Source of the DNA: Chromobacterium alkanivorans
GTDB lineage: Bacteria; Pseudomonadota; Gammaproteobacteria; Burkholderiales; Chromobacteriaceae
DNA length: 64,000 nt
NCBI RefSeq assembly: GCF_016937655.1
Contig: NZ_JAFHKL010000011.1
Location: 1-64,000, forward strand
Direction of reading: 5' to 3'
Part shown: positions 34,218-43,946 of the stretch, in pieces
How the letters are laid out: each line of letters opens with the position of its first letter
How positions within the stretch are numbered: position 1 is the stretch's first letter
Notes under the pieces: model-generated
Told to the model about the DNA's origin: nothing
The model's input: the letters and a program-made list of their open reading frames with translations, nothing else
The model's database searches: none
Program-made: the position numbers and the translations under genes

Positions 34218-36500
34218 GTGACACATCAGGCAAAAATCAGAATCGGCGTTCTGGCGGTGGCTTTGGCCTGCTCCGCCAGCGCCTGGGCAGGGCTGGGGAA
34301 AATCAACGTCAGGTCCAATCTGGGCGAGCCGTTTCGCGCCGATATCGAATTGACCGGGGTGCGGGCGGCGGAGCTGGAAAGCGCCAGAATAGGGCTGGCC
34401 GGGGCGGACACGTTCCAGGATTTGAATGTCGATTACGCCACGGTGTTGTCCTCGCTGCGCTTCAGCGTGGCGCCCAGCTCGCGCGGAGCGATGATACGCA
34501 TCAGTTCTTCCGGGCCGATCAACGATCCCTATCTGCGCTTCGTGGTGGAGGCCAAGACCTCCTCCGGCCGCGCGGTGCGCGAATACACGGTGCTGCTGGA
34601 TCCCAGCAACTACTCGATGGCCTCGCCGTCCTCCAATATCGTGCAGGACGTGCCCAGTTACGCCGACAACAATCTGTCCAGCCGCTATCGCGGCAACGCC
34701 GCGCCCATCGCGCGGCCGCAGCCCGGCATTCTCAAAGTGAAGTCCGGCTCCACCCTGCGCGGCCTGGCCGGCAAGGTGCGCCCGCGCGGCGCCACGCTGG
34801 ACCAGACCATGGCCGCTCTGGCCCAGGCCAATCCGGACGCTTTCGTCGACGGCGACGTCAGCCGCCTCAAGCTGGGCGCGGTGCTGAAAGTGCCGACCAG
34901 CCGCAAGATCAAATCCCTGAGCGCCGCTCAGGTGGCCAGCATCCTGGGCGGCCAGCCCGCGGCGCCGGCGGGCGAAGCCAAGGCCGGCTCCGATGTGCTG
35001 AAGCTGGTGCCCAGCGAAGCGGGCGGCGGCAAGCTGACCGATCTTGAACAGCAAGTGGCGGCCCGCGAGCAGGCGCTGAAGAACGCGGAAGCGCGCATCA
35101 GCGCGCTGGAGGAGCAACTGAAGGCCCTGCAGGCGGGCAAGCCCTTGCCGGCGGCCAGTCCCAGTTCCGCTCCGGCCGCGGCGGCGGCCGAGCCCGCCAG
35201 CGCTCCCGCGCACGCCGCCAGCGCGCCGGCCCCGGCGCCCGCGGCCAAGCCCGCTCCGGCGGAACACAAACCCGCGGCCAAGCCGGCGGCGCCGCCTCCG
35301 CCGCCTCCCGAGCCTTCGCTGCTGGACAAAATCATCGACCACCTGCCGCTGGTGGGCGGCGGCGTGGCCGGCGTGGGCCTGTTGGGCGCGCTGGGTCTGC
35401 TGCTGGCGCGCCGGCGCAAGGGCGGCAAGCCCTTGTCGCTGTCCGCCAACAATACCAGCGCCGCCTTGAGCCGCGGCGCGTCTTCCGGCATGGAACCGCC
35501 GTCGGTGGGCGGCGGCCATTCCTTCATGAGCAATTTCACCCAGGCGGCCGGCGCCATCGACGCGGCCGAGGTCGATCCGGTGGCGGAAGCCGAGGTCTAC
35601 ATCGCCTACGGCCGCGACGTTCAGGCCGAGGACATCCTCAAGGACGCGCTGGCCAAAGATCCGTCGCGCCAGGAGGTGAGGCTGAAGCTGATGGAAATCT
35701 ACGCGGCGCGGCCGGACGTCGCCAGCTTTGAAAAGCTGGCGCGGGAAATGCACGCCACCTTCGACGGCCATGGGCCGATATGGGCCAAGGCCGCGGCGAT
35801 GGGGCGCTCCATAGACCCGACCAACTCGCTCTATCTGTCGGACGGCGAGGGCGAGGACATCGAGGCCGCGCCCGCGCCGGCGTCCAATCCGGGCGGCATC
35901 GATCTGGACAAGGAGCTGTTCGGCGAGTCCGAGCCGGCGGCGGCGCCGGAGCCGGATCTTCCGTTCGAACCGGCCGCCGCGCCGGAAGCGGCCGCGCCGC
36001 AGGACGACCCCTTGGCCGCCTTGTTCGACGAGCCCCAGGGCGAGGCGGAGAAGAAGGCGGAAGAAGCCAATCTGCTCAACTTCGATCTGGACGCGGAGAT
36101 GACGCCGCCGGCGGAGGAAGCCAAGGCGGAGGCCGCGCCAGCGGCGCCGGCGGAAAACAATTTGCTGGACTTCGACTTCAACCTGGAAGGCATGGCGGCG
36201 GAAGCGCCGGCGGCCGCCGAAGCGCCGGCCTCGCCGGCTGCCCAGCCGGCAGGGTTCGAGTCCCTGTACGAGGACATGCTGGCGGAGACGCCGGCCGCCG
36301 AAGCGGAGGCTCCGGCGGCGCAGGCCGAAGGCATGTCGGTGCTGGACGATCCGCTGGCCACCAAGCTGGATCTGGCCAAGGTCTACCTGGACATGGGGGA
36401 CCGCGACGGGGCCAAAGAGGTGTTGCAGGACCTGATCGCGGAGGCGCAAGGCCCGCTCAAGGCCGAGGCCGAGGCCTTGCTGGCCACGATCAGCGCCTGA
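34218..36500 (+). CDS. fimV: FimV-like polar/pilus assembly protein (first copy)
   Basis: A 760-residue FimV-family protein linked to type IV pilus assembly, twitching and cell-pole organisation. A signal peptide ends near ASAWA, followed by the conserved FimV N-terminus (GLGKINVRSNLGEPFRADIEL), a LysM-like peptidoglycan-binding part (ILKVKSGSTLRGLAGKV), a coiled coil (LEQQVAAREQALKNAEARIS), an Ala/Pro-rich linker, one transmembrane helix before ARRRKGGK, an acidic repeat-rich cytoplasmic region and the C-terminal TPR-like motif (LDLAKVYLDMGDRDGAKEVL). The GTG at 34218 starts exactly at the signal peptide with GGAAGG upstream. A paralogue follows directly. Confidence 0.88.
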   Translation: MTHQAKIRIGVLAVALACSASAWAGLGKINVRSNLGEPFRADIELTGVRAAELESARIGLAGADTFQDLNVDYATVLSSLRFSVAPSSRGAMIRISSSGPINDPYLRFVVEAKTSSGRAVREYTVLLDPSNYSMASPSSNIVQDVPSYADNNLSSRYRGNAAPIARPQPGILKVKSGSTLRGLAGKVRPRGATLDQTMAALAQANPDAFVDGDVSRLKLGAVLKVPTSRKIKSLSAAQVASILGGQPAAPAGEAKAGSDVLKLVPSEAGGGKLTDLEQQVAAREQALKNAEARISALEEQLKALQAGKPLPAASPSSAPAAAAAEPASAPAHAASAPAPAPAAKPAPAEHKPAAKPAAPPPPPPEPSLLDKIIDHLPLVGGGVAGVGLLGALGLLLARRRKGGKPLSLSANNTSAALSRGASSGMEPPSVGGGHSFMSNFTQAAGAIDAAEVDPVAEAEVYIAYGRDVQAEDILKDALAKDPSRQEVRLKLMEIYAARPDVASFEKLAREMHATFDGHGPIWAKAAAMGRSIDPTNSLYLSDGEGEDIEAAPAPASNPGGIDLDKELFGESEPAAAPEPDLPFEPAAAPEAAAPQDDPLAALFDEPQGEAEKKAEEANLLNFDLDAEMTPPAEEAKAEAAPAAPAENNLLDFDFNLEGMAAEAPAAAEAPASPAAQPAGFESLYEDMLAETPAAEAEAPAAQAEGMSVLDDPLATKLDLAKVYLDMGDRDGAKEVLQDLIAEAQGPLKAEAEALLATISA

Positions 36501-36705
36501 GCGGCAGGCAGAGACGATGCGCGGCGGGATGGGGCGACTCCTCCCGCCGCTTGACGATCCGGCGCCGCCGCGTGGTTTTTAGGCGAAAAACAGGTCAATG
36601 TGTGGCTTTTTTGGCCATCTGTAGGATGCAATGAGGCGCGGATGCTCGATTTATCTTCGCTAAGTGGCTGTTGTGTTGTTTCGTTGCAATAATTAAAACG
36701 TTATA

Positions 36706-36722
36706 AGAGCCTGTTTACGATC
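36706..36722. repeat. Solo end of the 142-bp palindromic repeat family
   Basis: AGAGCCTGTTTACGATC matches the left end of the element at 53551-53567 in 16 of 17 bases and is likewise preceded by TAAG. The other half is absent. It lies 66 bases before the start of the second FimV-like gene, in a 287-base gap otherwise without features apart from an AT-rich promoter-like stretch. Confidence 0.6.
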
Positions 36723-36787
36723 CGGTCGCCAGCCTTGGTGAGCGGCGACGCGACGGCTTCGAAGAATGAGGGTGGGGAAATTCGTTC

Positions 36788-39313
36788 ATGTCTTTCAAGA
36801 CACGCATGAGTCAAATCGCGTCGCTGCTGGCCGGTCTGGGCCTGGCGGCGGCCGCTACGGCCGGCTTGGGGCCGATCCGGGTGTTGTCCGCCGATGGAGA
36901 GCCTTTCCTGGCGGAGATCCCTGTGGTGGACGAGGAGCCTTCCGACAATGTGCTGGTGGGGCTGGCCGACCGCAACCGTTATCCGCTGCTGTCCACGTAC
37001 AGCAATTCCGCCGGCAGCCTGCAGTTCTCCATTGTCCGCAAGCCGGACGGCAATGTTCAGAAAATCCAAGTCAAGGGCGCCGCCAGCTATCCGGAGCCGC
37101 TGCTGCGTTTCGCCGTGGATCTGAGCTGGCCGGCGGGCCGGCTGGTGCGCGAGTTCGAGGTGGACTATCGCCGCGACGGGCCGCGCAACAAGCCCGCTCC
37201 GGCGCGGGAGGAGGGCAAGAAGCCGCTGGCCGGCGTCGATGTCTCGCCGCGGCTGGATTCGCTGGGGCTGAGCGACGCCCGATTGCGTTCGCGTCTGGGC
37301 GAGCCCTTGCTGTTGGAGCTGACCTTGCAGGGCAGCGCCCTGGATCAGGCGGAGCCGCCGCGTCTGGCCTTGTTCGCGGTGGCGGCCCAGGGGGAGCCCA
37401 GCGCTCAGCAGATGCGCTTGGTGGCCTCCATCGTGCCTCATGTCGAAAAAGTGGCCAAAGGCCGCTTCAATGTGCAGCTGCGCACCGAGCAGCCGGTGAC
37501 GGAGCCGATGCTGGCCTTCCGGCTGGAAGTGGCGGCGGGCAAGCTCAAGGCGCAGAAAAACTATTCGGTGTTGTTGGACCCCCATTCGGCGGTCAAACCG
37601 GCTTCCGCCGCCAAAACGCAGGGTTTGAAAGTGTATCGGGTGCTGAAAGGCGACACCCTGTCCGGCATCGCCAGCCGCGTGCGCGGTGGCGGCGAGGCGG
37701 GCGCGGTGGCGCAGCAGTTGCTCGAGGACAATCCCGAGGCCTTTATCTCCGGCGACGCCAATCGCCTGCGCGCCGGCGTGGCCCTGGAGTACCCGGCGGA
37801 ATGGCAATTGCGCGGGCAGGGCGTTGTCCGGGCCGCGGAGCCAAAGCGGCCGGCCGCGTCGCCCGAGGCTCACGTGGTTCAGAAAAACGCGCCGCCTGAA
37901 AGCAAACCCCAGGCGCGCGCGCCGCAGGAACATCAGCCTCCGGCGCAGAAGCCGCCGGAACGCAAGCCGCCGGAGGCCGCGAGGCCGGAGCACAAACCGC
38001 AGGAGCACAAGCAGCCGGAACCCAAAGCGCAGGAACACAAGCCTATAGAGGCCGCGCCGACGGCCAAACCAGCCGCGCCGCTCCAGCCGGCGCATCCGCC
38101 TGTCGCCAAAGAGGCGTCCAAACCGGCTCCGGCCGGAGAAACCACGCGGCCAGCGGCCGCGCCGTCGCAGCAGGAGCGGAATTTGCAGCAGATGCTGCAG
38201 CGGCAGGACCAAGCCTTGCAGCAAGCCGAACAGCGAGCCAAGGCGCTGGAACAGAAAATCCAGGATTACCAGCGTCAGGCGGCGGCCAAGGCCGCCGCTC
38301 CCGCGCCGGCACCGGCGGAAAGAGAGCCCGGACCCGAGGCCGCGCCGGAGCCCAAGGTCGAGACCAAGCCGGAGCCTAAGCCGGAACCCAAGGTGGCGGC
38401 GGTCAGTTCTATGCCGGTCGCGGCGGCCTCTGCGCCGCAGGCGGCGATGCCGGAGCCCGCTGAGAAGCCGCACGCCGAACCCGCCGCGCCGCATGAGCCG
38501 CCGGCGGCCAAGCCCGCCGAAGGCCATGCCCCGCCGGCCACGACGGCGGCCGATAGCTGGACGGACGAATTGGGCGCGATCTTGTCCGACGAGTCGATGC
38601 GCTGGAAGCTGGGCGGCGCGGCGGCGGCGCTGGGCCTGGTGGCCCTGCTGCTGGCGCGGCGCAAGCGCAAGGGCGGCGGCAAGGTCGAGCCCGCCGCGCC
38701 GGCCTTGAGCGGCACGGCCACCGGCGCTTCGATGCTGGGACCGTTGACGACCTTGATGAGCTCCTTGAAGAAGGGCGACGGCATCGATTTGTCCTCGGTG
38801 GACCGGGTGGCGGAGGCCGATGTCTACCTGGCCTACGGCCGCGACGACCAGGCGCTGGAAATCCTGCGCGAAGGACTGGCTCACGAGCCGATGCGGCAGG
38901 ATCTGCGCTACAAACTGCTGGAAGTGCTGTCCACTCAGCAGGACAAGCAGATGTTCATCGCCGAGGCCACCACCGCCAAGGGCGTGTTCGGCAAGGACAG
39001 CACCTTATGGATGAGGGTGTGCGAGATCGGCCAGACCGTCGCGCCCGGCCACCCGCTGTTCGCCCAGGCCAAGCCCGAACCGGCGGCGGAAGCGCCGGCG
39101 CAGCCGCCCGCGGCGGTCGAGCCTGCGGCCGCCCCCGCGCCAGCGCCAGCGCCTGCGGCAGCGGCGCCAGTAGCCGCACCGCCTGCGCCCGCCGCTCCTG
39201 CGCCGGCGGCCGCGGCGAGCCCGGACGAGGAGAAGATGGAGTTGGCCAAGCTGTATCTGGAGATGGGCGACAAGGAAACCGCGGACGCCTTGATGAAGGA
39301 GGCGGGCCGCTAA
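36788..39313 (+). CDS. FimV-like protein (second copy)
   Basis: An 841-residue paralogue of the preceding gene with the same order of parts: signal peptide ending ATAGLG, FimV-type N-terminus (IRVLSADGEPFLAEIPV), LysM-like segment (LKVYRVLKGDTLSGIASRV), long Pro/Glu/Lys-rich linker with repeats of the PxxKPxE kind, a coiled coil (QALQQAEQRAKALEQKIQ), one membrane helix before LARRKRKGGG, and a C-terminal TPR-like end (MELAKLYLEMGDKETADALM). Central parts differ strongly, so the duplication is old. It has its own leader bearing a solo repeat end. A role in pole or pilus organisation is inferred from the family. Confidence 0.85.
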   Translation: MSFKTRMSQIASLLAGLGLAAAATAGLGPIRVLSADGEPFLAEIPVVDEEPSDNVLVGLADRNRYPLLSTYSNSAGSLQFSIVRKPDGNVQKIQVKGAASYPEPLLRFAVDLSWPAGRLVREFEVDYRRDGPRNKPAPAREEGKKPLAGVDVSPRLDSLGLSDARLRSRLGEPLLLELTLQGSALDQAEPPRLALFAVAAQGEPSAQQMRLVASIVPHVEKVAKGRFNVQLRTEQPVTEPMLAFRLEVAAGKLKAQKNYSVLLDPHSAVKPASAAKTQGLKVYRVLKGDTLSGIASRVRGGGEAGAVAQQLLEDNPEAFISGDANRLRAGVALEYPAEWQLRGQGVVRAAEPKRPAASPEAHVVQKNAPPESKPQARAPQEHQPPAQKPPERKPPEAARPEHKPQEHKQPEPKAQEHKPIEAAPTAKPAAPLQPAHPPVAKEASKPAPAGETTRPAAAPSQQERNLQQMLQRQDQALQQAEQRAKALEQKIQDYQRQAAAKAAAPAPAPAEREPGPEAAPEPKVETKPEPKPEPKVAAVSSMPVAAASAPQAAMPEPAEKPHAEPAAPHEPPAAKPAEGHAPPATTAADSWTDELGAILSDESMRWKLGGAAAALGLVALLLARRKRKGGGKVEPAAPALSGTATGASMLGPLTTLMSSLKKGDGIDLSSVDRVAEADVYLAYGRDDQALEILREGLAHEPMRQDLRYKLLEVLSTQQDKQMFIAEATTAKGVFGKDSTLWMRVCEIGQTVAPGHPLFAQAKPEPAAEAPAQPPAAVEPAAAPAPAPAPAAAAPVAAPPAPAAPAPAAAASPDEEKMELAKLYLEMGDKETADALMKEAGR

Positions 39314-39341
39314 GGCGTCCGTCGCGCACGCGAAAGAGGAA

Positions 39342-39380
39342 GGGGCCGGCGCGCTTGACGCGAGCCGGCCCCTTTGTTTT
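39342..39380 (+). terminator. Rho-independent terminator after the FimV pair
   Basis: Stem GGGGCCGGC / GCCGGCCCC with a loop that can extend pairing through GCG/CGC, followed by TTTGTTTT. It separates the FimV genes from truA. Confidence 0.85.
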
Positions 39381-39542
39381 GCGTCGAAGGCGTCTTATGC
39401 CGTGGTTGGCCGCTTTTCTCGTGCGTTCGCAGCAAACGTCATCGTTTGGTCATGGCGCAAACCGGGCAGGATAAGGTAGAGTGAGTGCTTTATTGCTGAA
39501 ACGACGCGGCGGGCCGCGTCGGTGTATGAAGAAGGTGTGGGC

Positions 39543-40334
39543 ATGAGGATAGCGCTCGGCATCGAGTATGACGGTCGGGCGTTCGCCGGCTGGCAGACTC
39601 AGCCGCATGGCAATACGGTGCAGGACAGATTGAATCAGGCGATCGCGCAGATCGCCGGCGCGGCCGACATCGGCACCGTGGCCGCGGGCAGGACCGACGC
39701 CGGCGTGCACGCGGCGATGCAGGTGGTGCATTTCGACAGCCCGGCGCAGCGGCCGCCGAACGCCTGGGTGCGCGGCGTCAACGCCTTGCTGCCGCCGGAG
39801 GTGGCGGTGGTGTGGGCGCGCGAGGTGCCGGAAGATTTCCACGCCCGTTTTTCGGCGTTTTCCCGCAGTTACAGCTATTTCCTGCTGACCAGTCCGGTGC
39901 GGCCCTGTCTGCTGGCCGGCAAGATGGGCTGGTTTCATCAAGCGCTGGACGTGGCGGCGATGCGGGAAGCGGCCGCCCATTTGCTGGGGCGGCATGATTT
40001 TTCCAGTTTCCGCGCTTCGGAATGCCAGGCCAAATCGCCGCTCAAGGATTTGCAGCGGCTGGACATCAGCGAGCAGGACGGCCTGATCCGCTTCGATCTG
40101 CTGGCGGACGCTTTTCTGCACCATATGGTGCGCAATATCGTCGGCGCGCTGGTTTACGTCGGCAAGGGCGCTTTGCGCGCCGAGGACATGGCGGGCTTGC
40201 TGGCGGCGCGAGACCGCACCTTCGCGCCGCCCACCTTCATGCCGGACGGCTTGTACCTGACCGGCGTGGGCTACCCGGAAACATACGATTTGCCGTCGCA
40301 GGCGGACGCCGCGCGACTGGCCTTGTGGAGATAA
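39543..40334 (+). CDS. truA: tRNA pseudouridine(38-40) synthase
   Basis: Isomerises uridines 38-40 of the tRNA anticodon arm. It has 263 residues. The catalytic aspartate is in AGRTDAGVHA, the N-terminus is RIALGIEYDGRAFAGWQ, and FLHHMVRNIVGAL is the conserved C-terminal motif. I chose the ATG at 39543; an in-frame ATG at 39522 gives a tail (MYEEGVG) not usual for the family. Its stop is 2 bases from the trpF start, so truA heads a truA-trpF-trpB-trpA operon, an arrangement common in proteobacteria. Confidence 0.96.
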   Translation: MRIALGIEYDGRAFAGWQTQPHGNTVQDRLNQAIAQIAGAADIGTVAAGRTDAGVHAAMQVVHFDSPAQRPPNAWVRGVNALLPPEVAVVWAREVPEDFHARFSAFSRSYSYFLLTSPVRPCLLAGKMGWFHQALDVAAMREAAAHLLGRHDFSSFRASECQAKSPLKDLQRLDISEQDGLIRFDLLADAFLHHMVRNIVGALVYVGKGALRAEDMAGLLAARDRTFAPPTFMPDGLYLTGVGYPETYDLPSQADAARLALWR

Positions 40335-40336
40335 GC

Positions 40337-40966
40337 GTGGGCGGCACGACCCGAATCAAGATTTGCGGCATTACCCGGCCGGAAGACGGCGCCGAGGCCG
40401 CGCGGCTGGGCGCCGACGCCATCGGCCTGGTGTTTTACGCCAAAAGCCCGCGCCATGTCGGCATCGAGCAGGCGCGCGCGGTGATCGCGGCGCTGCCGCC
40501 CTTCGTCAGCGTGGTGGCCTTGTTCGTCAATCCGGAGCCGGACTACGTGCGAGAAGTGCTGGCGGCATGCGCGATCGACATGCTGCAGTTCCACGGCGAG
40601 GAAGACGCGGCCTTTTGCCGTTCCTTCCAGCGGCCTTATTTGAAAGCGGTGCGGGTGAGGCCGGGCATGGACCTGGCCGAGATCGCCGCGCAATATCCGG
40701 ACGCGCGCGCGGTGCTGACCGACGCCTTCGTCGAAGGCGCGCACGGGGGCACCGGCGCCACCTTCGACTGGAGCTTGCTGCCGAAGGCCTTGCCTCTGCC
40801 GCTGATTTTGTCCGGTGGCCTGGACGAACGCAATGTGGCGGCGGCGGTGGCGCAGGTGCGCCCGGCCGCGGTCGACGTCTCCAGCGGTGTGGAGGCGTCC
40901 AAAGGAATCAAAGATGTCGCCAGAATGGCGGCATTCATATCAGGAGTTAGACATGGATCGTTATGA
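40337..40966 (+). CDS. trpF: Phosphoribosylanthranilate isomerase
   Basis: Amadori rearrangement of N-(5-phosphoribosyl)anthranilate in tryptophan synthesis. It has 209 residues, a TIM barrel with the family marks [13 protein letters not shown] (general base cysteine), FVNP, LQFHGEE, and SGGL near the end. The start is a GTG at 40337, two bases after the truA stop. Its own stop lies inside trpB: the trpB start at 40953 is 14 bases before it, so the two are translationally coupled. Confidence 0.95.
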   Translation: MGGTTRIKICGITRPEDGAEAARLGADAIGLVFYAKSPRHVGIEQARAVIAALPPFVSVVALFVNPEPDYVREVLAACAIDMLQFHGEEDAAFCRSFQRPYLKAVRVRPGMDLAEIAAQYPDARAVLTDAFVEGAHGGTGATFDWSLLPKALPLPLILSGGLDERNVAAAVAQVRPAAVDVSSGVEASKGIKDVARMAAFISGVRHGSL

Positions 40967-42155
40967 CCTGCCGGACGCCCAGGGCCATTTTGGCCCGCAT
41001 GGCGGCGTCTATGTCGCCGAAACCTTGATGGCGGCGCTGGACGAGCTGAAAAACGAGTACGCTCGCGTCAAGGCCGACCCGTCGTTCTGGGAAGAATTCC
41101 GCCACGAGCTCAAGCACTACGTTGGCCGCCCCAGCCCGGTTTACCACGCCAAGCGCTGGTCCGAGCAACTGGGCGGCGCGCAGATTTACTTGAAGCGCGA
41201 AGATCTGAACCACACCGGCGCGCACAAGATCAACAACGCCATCGGCCAGGCGCTGCTGGCGCGACGTATGGGCAAGAAGCGGGTGATCGCCGAAACCGGC
41301 GCCGGCCAACACGGCGTGGCCTCCGCCACCGTGGCGGCGCGCTACGGCATGGAGTGCGTGGTGTATATGGGCGCCGAGGACATCAAGCGCCAGTCGCCCA
41401 ATGTGTTCCGCATGAAGTTGCTGGGCGCCACCGTGGTGCCGGTGGAGTCCGGCTCCAAGACGCTGAAGGACGCGCTGAACGAGGCGATGCGCGACTGGGT
41501 GACCAATATCGACAGCACCTTCTACATCCTGGGCACCGCGGCCGGCCCGCACCCCTATCCGATGCTGGTGCGCGATTTCGTGTCGGTAATTGGTGAAGAG
41601 GCCAAGGTGCAGATGCCGGAAGTCATCGGCCGGCAGCCGGATGTGGTGGTGGCTTGCGTCGGCGGCGGCTCCAACGCCATCGGCATGTTCTATCCGTACA
41701 TCGGCGTGGACGGCGTGCGCATGGTCGGCGTCGAGGCCGGCGGCCTGGGCCTGGCCTCCGGCAAGCACGCGGCGCCGATTTCCGGCGGCGCGCCGCTGGG
41801 CGTGCTGCACGGCGCCAAGAGCTATCTGATGCAGGACGAGAACGGTCAGGTGGTGGAAACCCATTCGGTGTCCGCCGGCCTGGATTATCCGGGCGTGGGG
41901 CCTGAGCACAGCTATCTGAAGGACATCGGCCGCGCGGACTACGTGGCGATCAACGACGACGAGGCTTTGCGCGCCTTCCACGACTGCTGTCACTTCGAGG
42001 GCATCATCCCGGCGCTGGAGTCCAGCCACGCGCTGGCCTGGGCCGTCAAGGAAGCGCCGAAAATGGCCAAGGACCAGGTGATTCTGGTCAATCTGTCCGG
42101 CCGCGGCGACAAGGACATCAACACCGTGGCCGGCCTCGCCGGCATCACCCTGTAA
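40953..42155 (+). CDS. trpB: Tryptophan synthase beta chain
   Basis: The PLP-dependent subunit joining indole and serine to tryptophan in the alpha2-beta2 complex with TrpA. It has 400 residues. The PLP lysine is in [10 protein letters not shown], followed by AETGAGQHG, and the phosphate-binding loop is GGGSNAIG. I chose the ATG at 40953, preceded by AGGAGTT and matching the family start [17 protein letters not shown]. It overlaps the end of trpF by 14 bases and is followed by trpA after 9 bases. Confidence 0.97.
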   Translation: MDRYDLPDAQGHFGPHGGVYVAETLMAALDELKNEYARVKADPSFWEEFRHELKHYVGRPSPVYHAKRWSEQLGGAQIYLKREDLNHTGAHKINNAIGQALLARRMGKKRVIAETGAGQHGVASATVAARYGMECVVYMGAEDIKRQSPNVFRMKLLGATVVPVESGSKTLKDALNEAMRDWVTNIDSTFYILGTAAGPHPYPMLVRDFVSVIGEEAKVQMPEVIGRQPDVVVACVGGGSNAIGMFYPYIGVDGVRMVGVEAGGLGLASGKHAAPISGGAPLGVLHGAKSYLMQDENGQVVETHSVSAGLDYPGVGPEHSYLKDIGRADYVAINDDEALRAFHDCCHFEGIIPALESSHALAWAVKEAPKMAKDQVILVNLSGRGDKDINTVAGLAGITL

Positions 42156-42164
42156 GGAGGCGCT

Positions 42165-42953
42165 ATGTCACGTATCGCCCAATGTTTCGAAGCGCTGGCC
42201 GGCGGCAAGGCGCTGATTCCCTTCATCACCGCCGGCGATCCGTCGCCGCAGCTGACCGTGTCGCTGATGCACGGCCTGGTGGAGGGCGGCGCCGACATCA
42301 TCGAGCTGGGGGTGCCGTTTTCCGATCCGATGGCCGACGGCCCGGTGATTCAGCGCGCCTCCGAGCGCGCGCTGGTCCACAAAGTGGGTTTGCGCCAGGT
42401 GCTGCAGCTGGTGGCGGAGTTCCGCCGCGACAACGACCGCACCCCGGTGGTGCTGATGGGCTATCTGAACCCGGTGTTCGCCATGGGCTACCAGGACTTC
42501 GCCGCCGCGGCCAAGGCCGCCGGCGTCGACGGGGTGCTGACCGTGGACAGCCCGCCGGAGGAATCCGCCGATCTGTCGGCGGCCTTGATCGCCAACGGCC
42601 TGGATCCGGTGTTCCTGATCGCGCCCACCACGCCGCCGCAACGTGTGGCGGAAATCGCCAAACTGGCGCGCGGATACGTCTATTATGTGTCTCTGAAGGG
42701 GGTGACCGGCGCCGGGCATCTGGACATTGACGACGTAGCGCGTAAAATTGCTGCCCTTAGAGAATATTTGACCGTACCGATCGGCGTCGGCTTTGGCATT
42801 CGCGACGGCGCGACCGCCAAGGCTATCTCCGCCGCCGCTGACGCGGTGGTGGTGGGCAGCCGTTTGGTGCAGGAAATTGAGGCGGCGACACCCGAAACCG
42901 CCAAAGAGCGGTTAACCCGTCTGGTGGCCGAACTGAAGGCCGCCATCCGATAG
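42165..42953 (+). CDS. trpA: Tryptophan synthase alpha chain
   Basis: Cleaves indole-3-glycerol phosphate and channels indole to TrpB. It has 262 residues. Catalytic glutamate and aspartate lie in [18 protein letters not shown], and [21 protein letters not shown] and [12 protein letters not shown] are family motifs, with GVGFGIRDG in the phosphate site. The ATG has a very good AAGGAGG immediately after the trpB stop. It ends the trp cluster; a hairpin follows. Confidence 0.97.
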   Translation: MSRIAQCFEALAGGKALIPFITAGDPSPQLTVSLMHGLVEGGADIIELGVPFSDPMADGPVIQRASERALVHKVGLRQVLQLVAEFRRDNDRTPVVLMGYLNPVFAMGYQDFAAAAKAAGVDGVLTVDSPPEESADLSAALIANGLDPVFLIAPTTPPQRVAEIAKLARGYVYYVSLKGVTGAGHLDIDDVARKIAALREYLTVPIGVGFGIRDGATAKAISAAADAVVVGSRLVQEIEAATPETAKERLTRLVAELKAAIR

Positions 42954-42960
42954 AACACTG

Positions 42961-42981
42961 CGGGGGCTCAGCCCCCGTTTT
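42961..42981 (+). terminator. Terminator between trpA and accD
   Basis: Stem CGGGGGC / GCCCCCG with a TCA loop and TTTTA. A second hairpin GCCCGCCG / CGGCGGGC at 42987-43007 lies just upstream of the accD ribosome site and could affect its translation. Confidence 0.75.
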
Positions 42982-43027
42982 ACTGTGCCCGCCGTTTGGC
43001 GGCGGGCCCAAGAATCAAGGAGTCAGC

Positions 43028-43897
43028 ATGAGCTGGTTGAACAAGCTCCTGCCGCCGAAGATCAAGCGCGACAACCGCGCCGACAAACCTTCCGCGGTAC
43101 CGGAGGGGCTTTGGAGCAAGTGCCCGGAATGCGAAGCCGTGTTGTATTACACCGATCTGGAGAGCAATCTGCAGGTGTGTCCCAAGTGTAATCACCACCA
43201 CCCGCTGACCGCGCGCGAACGTCTGAACCTGCTGCTGGACGAAGAAGGCCGTCGCGAGCTGGGCGAAGAGGTCAAGCCGGTGGATATCCTGAAGTTCAAG
43301 GATAGCAAGAAGTACCCGGACCGCCTGACCGCCGCCAAGGGCGACACCGGCGAGGACGACGCGCTGGTGGTGATGCAGGGCAGCATCGAATCGATGCCGG
43401 TGGTGGTGGCCGCGTTTGAATTCAAATTCATCGGCGGCTCCATGGGCTCGGTGGTGGGCGAGCGCTTCGTGCGCGGCGTGCGCGCCGCGGTGGAAGCCAA
43501 GGCGCCCTTCGTCTGCGTGGCCGCTTCCGGCGGCGCGCGGATGCAGGAGGGTCTGAACTCGCTGATGCAGATGGCCAAGACCAGCGCCGCCTTGCAGCTG
43601 CTGACCGACGCCAAACTGCCGTTCATCTCGGTACTGACCGATCCGACCATGGGCGGCGTGTCCGCTTCCTTCGCCTTCCTGGGCGACGTGGTGCTGGCCG
43701 AGCCCAAGGCGCGCATCGGCTTCGCCGGCGCGCGCGTGATCGAGCAGACTGTGCGCGAAACGCTGCCGGAAGGCTTCCAGCGCGCCGAGTTCCTGCTGAG
43801 CAAGGGCGCGGTGGACATGGTGGTGGACCGTCGCGAACTGAAGCGCAAGCTGGCGGAGTTGAGCGCCTTGCTGATGAAGGAGCCGGCGCCGGTCTGA
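43028..43897 (+). CDS. accD: Acetyl-CoA carboxylase carboxyltransferase subunit beta
   Basis: The zinc-ribbon subunit that with AccA transfers the carboxyl group from carboxybiotin to acetyl-CoA, the first committed step of fatty acid synthesis. It has 289 residues. The Cys4 zinc ribbon is CPECEAV...VCPKC (~35-60), followed by the crotonase-like core with [22 protein letters not shown] and [17 protein letters not shown] precedes the ATG. In many relatives folC follows; here a terminator and a convergent gene follow instead. Confidence 0.96.
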   Translation: MSWLNKLLPPKIKRDNRADKPSAVPEGLWSKCPECEAVLYYTDLESNLQVCPKCNHHHPLTARERLNLLLDEEGRRELGEEVKPVDILKFKDSKKYPDRLTAAKGDTGEDDALVVMQGSIESMPVVVAAFEFKFIGGSMGSVVGERFVRGVRAAVEAKAPFVCVAASGGARMQEGLNSLMQMAKTSAALQLLTDAKLPFISVLTDPTMGGVSASFAFLGDVVLAEPKARIGFAGARVIEQTVRETLPEGFQRAEFLLSKGAVDMVVDRRELKRKLAELSALLMKEPAPV

Positions 43898-43919
43898 TCC
43901 GTCAAGACCCGGTGCCAAC

Positions 43920-43946
43920 AAAAGCCGCCATTTCTGGCGGCTTTTT
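43920..43946. terminator. Convergent terminator after accD
   Basis: Stem AAAGCCGCCA / TGGCGGCTTT with a TTTC loop and T-runs. It lies between convergent accD and the binding-protein gene and may serve both. Confidence 0.85.
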
